DNA from: JAEZDC01 sp036676415
Lineage (GTDB): Bacteria > Bacteroidota > Bacteroidia > Chitinophagales > Chitinophagaceae
Direction of reading: 5' to 3'
NCBI GenBank assembly: GCA_036676415.1
Contig: JAKFCX010000062.1
Span: forward strand, 62,001-126,000
DNA: 64,000 bases
Position numbers and translations under genes: made by a program. Position 1 is the first letter of the stretch. Each line of letters opens with the position of its first letter. The notes under the pieces are model-generated. The model was not told the DNA's origin. It saw only the letters and a program-made list of their open reading frames with translations, and did no database searches. Below are positions 36,870 through 45,668 of the stretch, piece after piece.

Positions 36870-37630
36870 TATTTCAATGCTTTTATAATCGTTACAAATT
36901 CTGCTGCATTTAATGAAGCACCACCTACCAATCCACCGTCAACATCTTTCTGGGAAAAAAGCTCTGCAGCATTGCTTCCTTTAACGCTTCCACCATAAAG
37001 GGTAGAAACATCCTCAGCAACTTCACTTCCATATTTACCTGCAAGTTGTTTGCGAATAAATGCATGCATCTCCTGTGCCTGTTCAGATGAAGCCGTTTTT
37101 CCTGTTCCAATGGCCCAGATAGGTTCATAGGCAATTACAACATCTTTTAACTGGGCTGCTGTTAAATGAAACAGTGATTCTTCGAGTTGTTTCGCAACAA
37201 AATCGTTTTGTGTTTCTGCTTCACGAATATCCAAAGACTCACCACAGCAGAATATAGGGTTGAGTTTATTTTCCAGGCAGATATTTACCTTATCAGCCAG
37301 CAACTGGTTACTCTCATTGAAGTATTCCCTTCTTTCAGAATGACCGATCACCACATACTGAATATTCATTGAAGTAAGCATTTCCACACTCACTTCACCG
37401 GTATAAGCACCAGATTTTTTGCTGTAACAATTCTGTGCCGCAACAAATACATTCTTCTTTCCTCCAAGTTTTGAATTGGCTAATTGCAGGTAAGGAAAAG
37501 GTACAGCAAATATTGCCCGTTGGTTTTCTGTAAGATCATGTGGCGTAGCCGTTAATTCATCTAATAATGTCTCAGCCTGTTGGTAGGTCAAATTCATCTT
37601 CCAGTTTGCTGCAGCTATGTTTTTTCTCAT
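36869..37630 (-). CDS. tpiA: Triosephosphate isomerase
   Basis: The 253-residue TIM barrel starts ANWKMN. The catalytic His is in 'YVVIGHSERR' and the catalytic Glu in 'VIAYEPIWAIGTGKTAS'; the phosphate-binding loop is 'LYGGSVKGSNA'. It interconverts dihydroxyacetone phosphate and glyceraldehyde-3-phosphate. It lies 11 bp after the GlmU-like gene and touches the hemerythrin gene, so the three are probably one transcript. Confidence 0.98.
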   Translation of the reverse strand: MRKNIAAANWKMNLTYQQAETLLDELTATPHDLTENQRAIFAVPFPYLQLANSKLGGKKNVFVAAQNCYSKKSGAYTGEVSVEMLTSMNIQYVVIGHSERREYFNESNQLLADKVNICLENKLNPIFCCGESLDIREAETQNDFVAKQLEESLFHLTAAQLKDVVIAYEPIWAIGTGKTASSEQAQEMHAFIRKQLAGKYGSEVAEDVSTLYGGSVKGSNAAELFSQKDVDGGLVGGASLNAAEFVTIIKALK

Positions 37631-37641
37631 ATATGAATCGT

Positions 37642-38772
37642 TTATGCTTTGAAGTACTCAAAGATATGGTCAATCATTTTTTTTTCTGCTGAGGTGAGTT
37701 CTTTTCCTTTCAGCATTTTCCAATTACTGATGTCTTTCATTGCTTTTTGCAATTCATAATTGGTGGTAGTGGATGCTCCCCAGCTAAAATTCGGAAGCTT
37801 CTTCGGCAATAAGTATTCACCAAATACATTACAGCAAACTCCAAAAATAGAAGCAGTATTTATTGAACTATTGATGGCCGTTCTTGTGTAATCACCCATG
37901 ATCACGCCACATTTATTACCAATTATTTCATTTGTAGTTCCTTCAAAATCACTCATGCAAATATCACCTGCTGTATTCTTCAGGTTACTGTTACTGGTTC
38001 CTGCACCGAGATTACACCACTCACCTATCACTGCATTTCCCAGGTAACCATCATGTGCTTTATTACTATATCCGAACAAAACGGAATTTTTAATTTCTCC
38101 TCCAAGTATACATTGTGGACCTGCTGTTGTTGCACCATAGATCTTCGTTCCCATTTTAACAGTAGAACCTTCGCCAATGGCAAAAGGTCCCCTGATAAAA
38201 GAACCTTCCATGATGGTCACGTTTTTCCCAATATATATTGGCCCTGTGGAAGCATTCAATACTGCATGCTCAATAGTACAACCTTCTTCGATATATACAT
38301 CACTCGAATTGATCACATGGGTTGACTCAGCTGTTTGTACTCCATATTTCTCTTTCGAAAACAATGTAAACTGCTGTCGTAATATTTCATCGTTCCATTG
38401 AAATATCTGCCAGGGATAACAAAGTCGTTTTACACCTGCAACTTCAATGCTTCTTCCATCGTTTTTATGAGTGTATGCGATTATTCCATTTGCATCCGAA
38501 ATCTTTTCACCTGGTTGCAGTGAACGAACTTTTTCTACCAATTCTGTTGTTGGAATTACAGACGAATCAATATATACATGATTTCCCTCTGGAATTTTAC
38601 GATACAAGGGTTGCAGGTATTCTTCCGGCTTAACGAATACTTCATCTTTAATCAACCGTTCCCACCACTCTTTTAGGGTGAAAATGCCGATACGTATATC
38701 AGCAACTGCTCTTGTATAAGTAAGCGGAAACAGCTTTCTTCTCTCAATGGTATCGAAAAGCACAATACTCAT
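37642..38772 (-). CDS. GlmU-like nucleotidyltransferase/acyltransferase (Bacteroidota type)
   Basis: The 376-residue protein opens 'VLFDTIERRKLFPLTYTRAVADIRIG', seen in the alternative bacterial GlmU family. The C-terminal half is a left-handed beta helix of hexapeptide repeats (for example 'IGKNVTIMEGSFIRG', 'IGEWCNLGAGTSNSNLKN', 'NKCGVIMGDYTRTAINSS'). It is expected to make UDP-GlcNAc from GlcN-1-P, or another nucleotide sugar, feeding peptidoglycan and lipopolysaccharide. The usual N-terminal GlmU nucleotide motif is not evident, so the substrate is inferred. Confidence 0.8.
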   Translation of the reverse strand: MSIVLFDTIERRKLFPLTYTRAVADIRIGIFTLKEWWERLIKDEVFVKPEEYLQPLYRKIPEGNHVYIDSSVIPTTELVEKVRSLQPGEKISDANGIIAYTHKNDGRSIEVAGVKRLCYPWQIFQWNDEILRQQFTLFSKEKYGVQTAESTHVINSSDVYIEEGCTIEHAVLNASTGPIYIGKNVTIMEGSFIRGPFAIGEGSTVKMGTKIYGATTAGPQCILGGEIKNSVLFGYSNKAHDGYLGNAVIGEWCNLGAGTSNSNLKNTAGDICMSDFEGTTNEIIGNKCGVIMGDYTRTAINSSINTASIFGVCCNVFGEYLLPKKLPNFSWGASTTTNYELQKAMKDISNWKMLKGKELTSAEKKMIDHIFEYFKA

Positions 38773-38831
38773 TCATAAAGTTTGGATGAAGATAAAATTG
38801 TTGAGGCAAACAGCCGAATAAAGAAGCAATT

Positions 38832-38877
38832 GTACAAGTGAGTGACACAACGAAGCTTAATAGTAGCACAAGCCTAC
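38832..38877 (+). repeat. Dispersed intergenic repeat, A form
   Basis: A core GTACAAGTGAGTGACACAAC starts at 38832; the tail begins GAAGCTTAATAGTA. The copy lies about 36 bp beyond the rpmE2 terminator. Confidence 0.8.
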
Positions 38878-38912
38878 ATCAAAATTTCGTTTTAATTCGT
38901 GCAATTCATGTC

Positions 38913-38946
38913 TAAAAAAATCCCGCCACTTTGCAGTAACGGGATA
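38913..38946 (-). terminator. Intrinsic terminator of rpmE2
   Basis: ATCCCG / CGGGAT stem with an inner ACT / AGT pair and runs of T on the minus strand, 34 bp past the stop. Confidence 0.8.
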
Positions 38947-38979
38947 AAAAAAAATAAACTATGAAAAAACGTTGGATAA

Positions 38980-39231
38980 TTACTTTTTCTTTTCGTAACG
39001 CTTCTTAAACTTATCGATACGACCAGCAGTATCTACCAGCATGTTCTTACCAGTATAAAAAGGATGCGAAGTATTTGAGATCTCCAGCTTTACCAGTGGA
39101 TACTCATTACCATCTTCAAACTTGATGGTTTCTTTTGAATAGGTAGTTGATTTGCCGAGGAAAGAAGTACCATTACTCATATCCTTGAACACAACTAAAC
39201 GATAGCCTTCCGGATGGATTCCCTGTTTCAT
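38980..39231 (-). CDS. rpmE2: 50S ribosomal protein L31 type B
   Basis: The ATG at 39231 gives 83 residues, KQGIHPEGYRLVVFKDMSNG-type start and 'YPLVKLEISNTSHPFYTGK', the type B L31 signature. In-frame ATGs at 39264 and 39312 would add leaders atypical of the family. It lacks the CxxC zinc motifs of type A L31 and so should work under zinc limitation. It is transcribed alone with its own terminator, flanked by two repeat arms. Confidence 0.95.
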   Translation of the reverse strand: MKQGIHPEGYRLVVFKDMSNGTSFLGKSTTYSKETIKFEDGNEYPLVKLEISNTSHPFYTGKNMLVDTAGRIDKFKKRYEKKK

Positions 39232-39331
39232 ATTTTTAATTTTAGGGTGCATGGATTTTGCCATGCAGATTTTAAAGAGGTGCAAAGCTAAGGAAATTGA
39301 CCTTAGAGGCAAAATAAAAAAGGAGTTAAAT

Positions 39332-39379
39332 CCAGCTTCAACTTTTCTGGCATCTTCTGTTGCGTCGCAATCACTTCAG
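39332..39379 (-). repeat. Dispersed intergenic repeat, B form, degenerate head
   Basis: The plus strand reads GTTGCGTCGCA from 39359, and the tail extends left to CCAGCTT at 39332. The GTAC head is degraded. It lies between the rpmE2 5' region and the yajQ 3' end. Confidence 0.65.
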
Positions 39380-39456
39380 GGTTCCATTTTCATGGCAGCA
39401 GCTGAAATTCAGCAACTTACCCATTAATCTATTACCCAATCAACTAATCACCATCC

Positions 39457-39948
39457 TCAACTCTTCATATTCACGAATTGCAATGGCATTCCCAGGTTCC
39501 CGTTCTTGCATAAGGCAATTACTTCCTGGAGATCGTCGATTTTCTTTCCGGTAACACGAACAATGTCATCCATGATCTGCACCTGTACTTTCAGACCGGC
39601 ATCTTTTATCAGCTTCACTACTTTTTTGGCATCTTCCTGTTTCAAACCATTTTTTACCGGAATTTCTTTCTTTACCACCTTACCACTTGGATAAGCATCT
39701 TTATCAAAATTGAAAGCCGAAACATCAATATTTTGTTTCATGGCTTTGCTGATAATAACATCTATCACCTGTTTCATCTTCATATCACTTTCAACTTCCA
39801 CTTTAACAACGTACTCTTTCTTGTCAAGTTCAATTTCTACAGGTGAACCACGAAAATCGAAACGATTCGCAATTTCCTTTTTCACGGTGTTGATTGCATT
39901 ATCAAGTGTCTGGAGATCTACAGAGCTTTCAATGTCGAATGATGGCAT
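39457..39948 (-). CDS. yajQ: YajQ family cyclic di-GMP-binding protein
   Basis: The 163 residues begin MPSFDIESSVDLQTLDNAIN and end 'CKNGNLGMPLQFVNMKS', both diagnostic of YajQ. The fold is two ferredoxin-like halves with nucleic-acid-binding character. Some members bind cyclic di-GMP and transcription factors, and one helps phage transcription; for Bacteroidota the role is not known. A -7 element lies 41 bp upstream, and no terminator is visible after it. Confidence 0.96.
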   Translation of the reverse strand: MPSFDIESSVDLQTLDNAINTVKKEIANRFDFRGSPVEIELDKKEYVVKVEVESDMKMKQVIDVIISKAMKQNIDVSAFNFDKDAYPSGKVVKKEIPVKNGLKQEDAKKVVKLIKDAGLKVQVQIMDDIVRVTGKKIDDLQEVIALCKNGNLGMPLQFVNMKS

Positions 39949-39988
39949 GGCGGTTAGTTTATAGATTACAGATGATAGTGGATAGGTG

Positions 39989-39996
39989 CAAATGTA
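39989..39996 (-). promoter_or_regulatory. Putative -7 element of yajQ
   Basis: Minus strand TACATTTG followed by CACC, a full TAnnTTTG match 40 nt before the start. No -33 box at the correct spacing. Confidence 0.4.
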
Positions 39997-40074
39997 AAGA
40001 AGCTTATATCAAAACTGAAATTTGTGTGCTACATTATCTTCGGAGAAAGCTTATATTCGTAAAAACGCTGAATT

Positions 40075-40350
40075 ATGAAAAACAATCTTTTCCCTTTGTC
40101 TTTTTTTGTAGGTTTTATAATTGTAGTTATAGGTGCATATTTCAAGATAATGCACAATTCTATTTCTGACTTTTTTCTGATAACTGGTTTGATTATTTCT
40201 ACAGTTAGTTTAATCATCGGTATATACGAAATCGCAACTTCTAATAAAATCCACCGTTCGGAAAAAAGGTTATGGATATTTGGTTTTATTTTCTTCAACT
40301 TTTTGACCTCCATATTTTATTTGGGAAAAAGAAGCAGGATAGTAAATTAA
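40075..40350 (+). CDS. Small membrane protein, GldL-like N-terminal pattern
   Basis: The 91 residues have three hydrophobic segments (about 6-24, 32-50 and 66-84). 'VVIGAYFKIMH' followed by 'LITGLIIST' resembles the two-helix start of GldL-like and related Bacteroidota proteins ('G..FKI.H'), but the long soluble part is missing. The function is unknown. Coding by this frame rather than the overlapping minus-strand frame is supported by the membrane pattern and the ATG in an AT-rich context. Confidence 0.6.
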   Translation: MKNNLFPLSFFVGFIIVVIGAYFKIMHNSISDFFLITGLIISTVSLIIGIYEIATSNKIHRSEKRLWIFGFIFFNFLTSIFYLGKRSRIVN

Positions 40351-40351
40351 A

Positions 40352-40376
40352 AAGACCCTGGTAGAAACCAGGGTCG
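40352..40376 (-). terminator. Intrinsic terminator of the outer-membrane receptor gene at 40408
   Basis: Perfect 9-bp stem GACCCTGGT / ACCAGGGTC with loop TTCT and TTTTT on the minus strand. On the plus strand there is no T-run. Confidence 0.88.
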
Positions 40377-40407
40377 TCCCTATATAATGCACATGAGAGA
40401 AAACGTT

Positions 40408-42891
40408 TTATTGCTGGCCACCCTGGCCTGCCCTGCTCTGTTCTTCATCTGACGAACCTCTTTTACGCTGCTGTTGTTGTTGCCCTTTTCCAAACCTGAA
40501 GTTGAACGATACAACCAATCTTCTGTTATCCCACCTGCTGTTGATGTCAGTGGTGAACTTGTCCATTTCGGTATATCCTTTAAACCTCATTATCCAGAAT
40601 GGGTCACGGGCATTTACTCTTATCGTTCCTGCACCTTTCAATACCTGTTTTCCTAAACCGAGAGAGAACATTCCCATTGGCTCAGCTAATATTACACTGC
40701 TTCCATAATTGCGGTGATTGTAAAAGCCACTCACCTCTCCACTCCATCCCTTACCAAACTGGAAGTTGTTGCTGATGTTGGTGTTGAAGGAGGTGAAAGC
40801 AATATCTATCTTTTCTACCCCAATAAATCCTGTATAATGGTTATTATAAACGTTGGTGAAGAAGTTTACTGTCCACCACTTTTTGATCGGCTGATTCCAG
40901 CTAACCGATAAACCAATGTTTGTTCTTTTTGCCACATTATCTTTTACCTGGAAGGTTAAAGGATACTCATTACCCGGCTCATTAATGGTTTTGATGATAT
41001 CGTTGATGATATCTGTTGTGTTGGTATAATTAGCAGAAATGTTCAACCTGCCTTTATAGTTATAACTCAGTTCAACATTATGACTGAACTGTGGCTGCAG
41101 TTCCGGATTTCCCTGGCGGAAAGTGTATCTATCCAATAAGTATTGGAAAGGATTCAGATCCTGGTATCCCGGCCTTTCTATTCTTCTGCCATAACTTAAA
41201 CCAAATGTATTCTTATCATTCTCCTTATAGCTCAGATAAACTGTAGGGAAAAGTTTTGTGTATTCTCTGTTGAAGGTTTTGCTTTGAGCTAACTGGTTTC
41301 CCTTCACCATTGTTTGTTCAACTCTTAACCCTAATTGAACTCCCAATTTCTTTACTTGTTGCTGCAGGTTAACATATGCTGCATTGATCTTTTCTTCATA
41401 CAAAAAATGATTACTTCTGCCATTATCTACCAGCCATTTTACCTGTGCTGCATCATAATAAGTGTACTGGGCATCATTATCTGTCTTTACATAACTCGCT
41501 TTTAAGCCAGCTTCCAGTTTTCCATTTTTTCCCAAAGGCTGGCTATAATCTGTTTTGAATGTGTAGATATCAATTTCTGCAGGTAAATAACCCTTCAACA
41601 AATATGGATTCTGCTGACCAGCTGGAGGAGTAGCTAAACTGCCATCTGTATTGTATAGGTAATTATCTGAATACTGGTTTCCTTTTGTTCTATAGATCAC
41701 ATAATCTGCATCTGCTGTGATCTCTGCTCCTTTCTTTTTTAGTAGATGCCTGAAATTAATATTGCCACCCAAATTTGTCCATGGGTCTTTTGTTTCAGAA
41801 ACAGAACGATTGATCTTGTTGAGCGTATGCAGGCTATCATAAATATTATTCACACCTTCAGACCTGAATTTTCGTGTATCGAAATTCCCTGTAACTACTG
41901 CACCAATTGTTGTATTCTTCGTAGCAAAAACATCTAACCCAAGTTTGAAGTTGTGCGGGTAGCCTGAAAATCTGCCGAAAGTATTCTGATCAAAATAACT
42001 GTTGAAAGGTGTATTGGCATCTTTGCGAAAAGCCCTGTTTATATGTATTTCATTAAATCCTTCCCACAATGCCACACCATAATTACCAAACAGGTTAATG
42101 CTGTTCTTTCTCCAGTTGAAATTTAGTCCCGAAGTATTCTTATAATAGTTAGCAAAAATGGCGCTGTTGTTTACACTCCCGTTAAATCCGTTTGCTTTAC
42201 TCTTCTTAGTCTTGATATTGATGATACCTGAATTACCGGAAGCATCAAATTTTGCAGATGGCTGGGTCATGATCTCAATTTGATCAAGCTGGTTGGAAGG
42301 CATATTGCGTAAGTAGTTTGCCAGGTCCTGTCCACTCAGGTAAGTTTGTTTTCCATCGATCAGCACGATCACGCCGGATTTTCCTTTGATGCTGATGTTA
42401 TCATTATTGTCAATTACAATTCCCGGCGATTTTTCCAATACTTCCAAAGCAGATAATCCTGTGTTAGATGGAGAAGCATCCACATTTACTACGGTCTTAT
42501 CGATCTTATTTTCGATCAAAGGTCTCTTAGATACGACTTCTACATTACCCAGGTCTTTGGAAACAGGTTGAGCAGTGAAAGCACCTGCATCAATAGCTTT
42601 CTTATCAACCGTAATTTCCAATACATCAGATTTTACCTCACTATATCCTGCTGCTGCTATAGCCAGGAAGAATTTTCCTTCCGGTATTCTCTCAAATTCA
42701 AAGCTCCCTTCTTTATTGGTTATGCTCACTTTTACGAGTGATATTTTTACGGCATCCATTAAAGAAACGGTTGCGGCTTCCACAGCTTTTCCGTCTGCAT
42801 TCTTTAATGATCCAATAATCTTCCCTGATTTGGTTTGTGACTGTGCAAGTGATGCAACAGCGATCAGTATCAGTGTAAAAATTTTTTTCAT
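40408..42891 (-). CDS. Outer-membrane beta-barrel receptor (PF14905 type), paralogue 1
   Basis: From the ATG at 42891 the protein has 828 residues. A signal peptide (ending LAQSQ) precedes a carboxypeptidase-regulatory-like beta-sandwich (22-110), a plug domain ('ALEVLEKSPGIVIDNNDNIS', 'VLIDGKQTYLSGQDLANYLR', 'GIINIKTKK') and a large beta-barrel ending 'VVSFNFRFGKG'. A Gln/Arg/Ser-rich tail follows. The family resembles TonB-dependent receptors and probably imports or binds a nutrient; no SusD partner is present. It is the second of two tandem paralogues and is separated from the first by a terminator. Confidence 0.88.
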   Translation of the reverse strand: MKKIFTLILIAVASLAQSQTKSGKIIGSLKNADGKAVEAATVSLMDAVKISLVKVSITNKEGSFEFERIPEGKFFLAIAAAGYSEVKSDVLEITVDKKAIDAGAFTAQPVSKDLGNVEVVSKRPLIENKIDKTVVNVDASPSNTGLSALEVLEKSPGIVIDNNDNISIKGKSGVIVLIDGKQTYLSGQDLANYLRNMPSNQLDQIEIMTQPSAKFDASGNSGIINIKTKKSKANGFNGSVNNSAIFANYYKNTSGLNFNWRKNSINLFGNYGVALWEGFNEIHINRAFRKDANTPFNSYFDQNTFGRFSGYPHNFKLGLDVFATKNTTIGAVVTGNFDTRKFRSEGVNNIYDSLHTLNKINRSVSETKDPWTNLGGNINFRHLLKKKGAEITADADYVIYRTKGNQYSDNYLYNTDGSLATPPAGQQNPYLLKGYLPAEIDIYTFKTDYSQPLGKNGKLEAGLKASYVKTDNDAQYTYYDAAQVKWLVDNGRSNHFLYEEKINAAYVNLQQQVKKLGVQLGLRVEQTMVKGNQLAQSKTFNREYTKLFPTVYLSYKENDKNTFGLSYGRRIERPGYQDLNPFQYLLDRYTFRQGNPELQPQFSHNVELSYNYKGRLNISANYTNTTDIINDIIKTINEPGNEYPLTFQVKDNVAKRTNIGLSVSWNQPIKKWWTVNFFTNVYNNHYTGFIGVEKIDIAFTSFNTNISNNFQFGKGWSGEVSGFYNHRNYGSSVILAEPMGMFSLGLGKQVLKGAGTIRVNARDPFWIMRFKGYTEMDKFTTDINSRWDNRRLVVSFNFRFGKGQQQQQRKRGSSDEEQSRAGQGGQQ

Positions 42892-42992
42892 AAACAATTT
42901 CGGTTGTGGGTGGATAACGATTCAAAATTGTAGTGATGGAAATGTGATAAATAGCTAAATAGGGATGAACGGAAGTTTTTAAATTCAATTGG

Positions 42993-43028
42993 AAAAAGAA
43001 AACTCCGTATGCAACGGAGTTCCTTTTT
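42993..43028 (-). terminator. Intrinsic terminator of the receptor gene at 43040
   Basis: AACTCCGT / ACGGAGTT stem around ATGCA, followed by a T-run on the minus strand. Confidence 0.85.
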
Positions 43029-43039
43029 TATTATGTCGA

Positions 43040-45493
43040 TTAATTACCACCACCTACACGGTTTTGTTCATCAGTAGCACTGCCACTTTTCCTGCTTTGT
43101 GATGCTTTTAATTTTCCTTTATTGAAACGATAGGTGAATCCAAGATTTACCACACGGCTATCATTTCTTTGCGTAAAACCTGCATCAACATGTCCATACT
43201 TTGATACTGCAGAAAATTGTTGCGTGTAGAATATATCACGGATGTTCAGTCTTAAAGTACCTTTTCCTTTCATCACCTGCTGGCTGAAGCCAAGTGCAAC
43301 CATTCCCATCGGTTTTGTTTTTAATACACTTTCTATTCCTGCAGTCCTGTACCATCCGCTGATCTCGAAACTTGATGTTTTTCCAAGTTTGAATTGTTGA
43401 GAACCATTGAATGAAAGCATTGTTGCATCAACAGTTATTTTTTCAGCACCTACTACTCCTTCAAAATGGTTATTAAATACGTTCACATATAAATTACTTG
43501 TCCACCATTTTGTAATTGGCATGCCGGCACTGATTGATAATCCGAATTGACGCTGGCTGGCAATGTTCTCTCTTTTTACAAAAGTGATGGTGTCTTCAGG
43601 AATCTGGTCCATTATCATTTGTATAATATCTGTGGTCTTTGTATAGTTGACTGTGGTAGTAAGGATTCCCTTGAATGAATGGCTTAATTCAATATTATGA
43701 CTGAACTGCGGTTTAAGATTTGGATTTCCTTGTTCGTAAGTATACCTGTCTAAGAATTCAATAAAAGGATTGAGGTTATCATAATTAGGCCTACGTATTC
43801 TTCTTCCGTAATTCAACACAAAGTTGTTTTTTTCATTGGCTTTATATTGCAGATATGCCGTTGGGAACAATTGTGTGTACTTACGTTCGAAATTCTGACC
43901 AGTTGTTTTCTGCTTTCCTCTTGCAATGGTGTTTTCCATTCTCAATCCTAACTGTCCACTCCACTTTTTGCTGAGTGATCCACTGAGATTTGCATAAGCT
44001 GCATTGATATTTTCTTCATAGATAAAATGATTGCTCCTGTTGATGTCTCTTACTATTACTCCATAAAGAACTGAATCATATTGAGCGTTATTATCTGTTC
44101 TCACAATACTTGTTTTCAATCCTGCTTCGAAACGAGCACCATTCTTCAAAGGATGCAGATAATCAACTTTACCACTATAAATATTTATCATCTGAGGAAG
44201 TACTCCATATAAAGTATCTGCTTTCCTAGTAGCTATACCTGAAGGAGAAAAATATGCATTGGTTAATGTCTGAAACTGATCTGCATCGTATACTATATAA
44301 TCCAGGTCGGCAGTGATTTCTTTTTCGGCTTTGTCCAACACATGCCTGAAGTTGACGTTTGAACTGAAGTTTTCCCATTTATCATTCTGTAATGATAATG
44401 ACCTTGTTTGGTTAATATAGTTTCCTGGAGGAGCGTACAGATCATTAATGTTTTTGTTTTCATTGTCACTTGTACTTGAATATCCTGTAAGCACCAATCC
44501 AAATGTTGTTTTCTTAGTGGCAAAGTAGTCCACTCCGATTTTCCCATTGAATGAATTGCTTTGCCTGCTCATTCTTGCTTCCTGTTCAAAATGGGATTCA
44601 ATTGCTTTCGAAGCTTTATTAATAAAGTTTCTTTCAATATCCAATTCCCCAAAGCCTTTATGAAAATTGTGGCTTAAATTAGTAAACAGGTTAACCTTTC
44701 CCTGGCGGTAATTAAAGGTGAAGGCCTCATTTGCTTTTGGATATACACCTTGTCCATATCCTACGGTAACAGATCCACTGTATCCGAATTGCTTGGTCTT
44801 TTTTGTTTTGATATTGATAATACCTGCATTACCTGCTGCATCATATTTCGCTGGTGGGTTAGTCATGATTTCAATCTGATCTAGTTGATTTGCATTCATG
44901 CTACGTAACAGGTTGGCAAGATCAGCACCACTTAACTGGGTTGGTCGATTATCGATCAATACCATCACACCTTCTTTTCCTTTCAGGCTGATGTTACCAT
45001 CTTTATCAATGGAAATGCCGGGTGATTTTTCCAATACTTCCAAAGCACTGCTGCCCACATTCGTTGGTGATGCATCAACATTTATAATTGTTCTATCGAT
45101 CTTCTGTTCAATCAATGGCTTTTTAGATGCTACAGTAACATCCTGCAGTTTATTGGCAGATGGCGTTAACTCTATTTTGTTGAACGATTGGTTGGCTGTA
45201 CCTGAACTAACCTCAAACGCTGTAGAGTAATATTTTTGATATCCTATTGCCTGGATTGAAACCAGGTAAGCACCATCTTTTATTAAGTCAATTTCGAAAA
45301 CCCCCGTTTTATTAGTGATCGCAAACTTTACGATCGACGAGTCCTTTGCTCTCAGGAGATTTACAGTTGCAGCCTCAACTGGCTTTTGAGCATTTGTAAC
45401 GTTTCCTGAGATCTTTCCTGGTGCCGTTTGTGCTTTTAATTGCATTGTGAAAAGCAGGCTAAGTGCAGTTATTAGAGTTGCAGTCTTTTTCAT
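43040..45493 (-). CDS. Outer-membrane beta-barrel receptor (PF14905 type), paralogue 2
   Basis: The 817 residues follow the same order as paralogue 1: signal peptide (to about 21), regulatory-like domain, plug ('ALEVLEKSPGISIDKDGNIS', 'VLIDNRPTQLSGADLANLLR', 'GIINIKTKK') and barrel ending 'VVNLGFTYRFNKG'. The tail is Ser/Lys/Arg-rich with 'DEQNRVGGGN'. Plug and barrel motifs such as 'NYGRRI.RP.Y..LNPF..(L)LDRYT..QGNP.L.PQFSHN.ELS' are shared, which shows a gene duplication. It has a consensus promoter and its own terminator, so the two copies can be regulated independently. Confidence 0.88.
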   Translation of the reverse strand: MKKTATLITALSLLFTMQLKAQTAPGKISGNVTNAQKPVEAATVNLLRAKDSSIVKFAITNKTGVFEIDLIKDGAYLVSIQAIGYQKYYSTAFEVSSGTANQSFNKIELTPSANKLQDVTVASKKPLIEQKIDRTIINVDASPTNVGSSALEVLEKSPGISIDKDGNISLKGKEGVMVLIDNRPTQLSGADLANLLRSMNANQLDQIEIMTNPPAKYDAAGNAGIINIKTKKTKQFGYSGSVTVGYGQGVYPKANEAFTFNYRQGKVNLFTNLSHNFHKGFGELDIERNFINKASKAIESHFEQEARMSRQSNSFNGKIGVDYFATKKTTFGLVLTGYSSTSDNENKNINDLYAPPGNYINQTRSLSLQNDKWENFSSNVNFRHVLDKAEKEITADLDYIVYDADQFQTLTNAYFSPSGIATRKADTLYGVLPQMINIYSGKVDYLHPLKNGARFEAGLKTSIVRTDNNAQYDSVLYGVIVRDINRSNHFIYEENINAAYANLSGSLSKKWSGQLGLRMENTIARGKQKTTGQNFERKYTQLFPTAYLQYKANEKNNFVLNYGRRIRRPNYDNLNPFIEFLDRYTYEQGNPNLKPQFSHNIELSHSFKGILTTTVNYTKTTDIIQMIMDQIPEDTITFVKRENIASQRQFGLSISAGMPITKWWTSNLYVNVFNNHFEGVVGAEKITVDATMLSFNGSQQFKLGKTSSFEISGWYRTAGIESVLKTKPMGMVALGFSQQVMKGKGTLRLNIRDIFYTQQFSAVSKYGHVDAGFTQRNDSRVVNLGFTYRFNKGKLKASQSRKSGSATDEQNRVGGGN

Positions 45494-45534
45494 GTATCTG
45501 GTTTTATTAGTACTGTAGCTTGTTGATTACAGTC

Positions 45535-45566
45535 CAAAAGTAGGTACTTTGCATAACCAAGTACAA
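45535..45566 (-). promoter_or_regulatory. Promoter of the receptor gene at 43040-45493
   Basis: TTG (45566-45564), a 21-bp spacer and TACTTTTG (45542-45535) on the minus strand, with a predicted 35-nt leader. Confidence 0.65.
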
Positions 45567-45668
45567 TATTTTAACATGAACGGTAGAATGCAAGGATGGC
45601 TGGCGAACCATCTTTAAGCTTTAAAAGGTTGATGGATTTTCAACACCTAATGGAAATGCAGCAGTAGA

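Noticed and set aside
40029..40313. Minus-strand 94-residue frame opposite the small membrane protein at 40075
   Set aside because: It has no family resemblance, while the plus-strand frame shows three ordered membrane helices.
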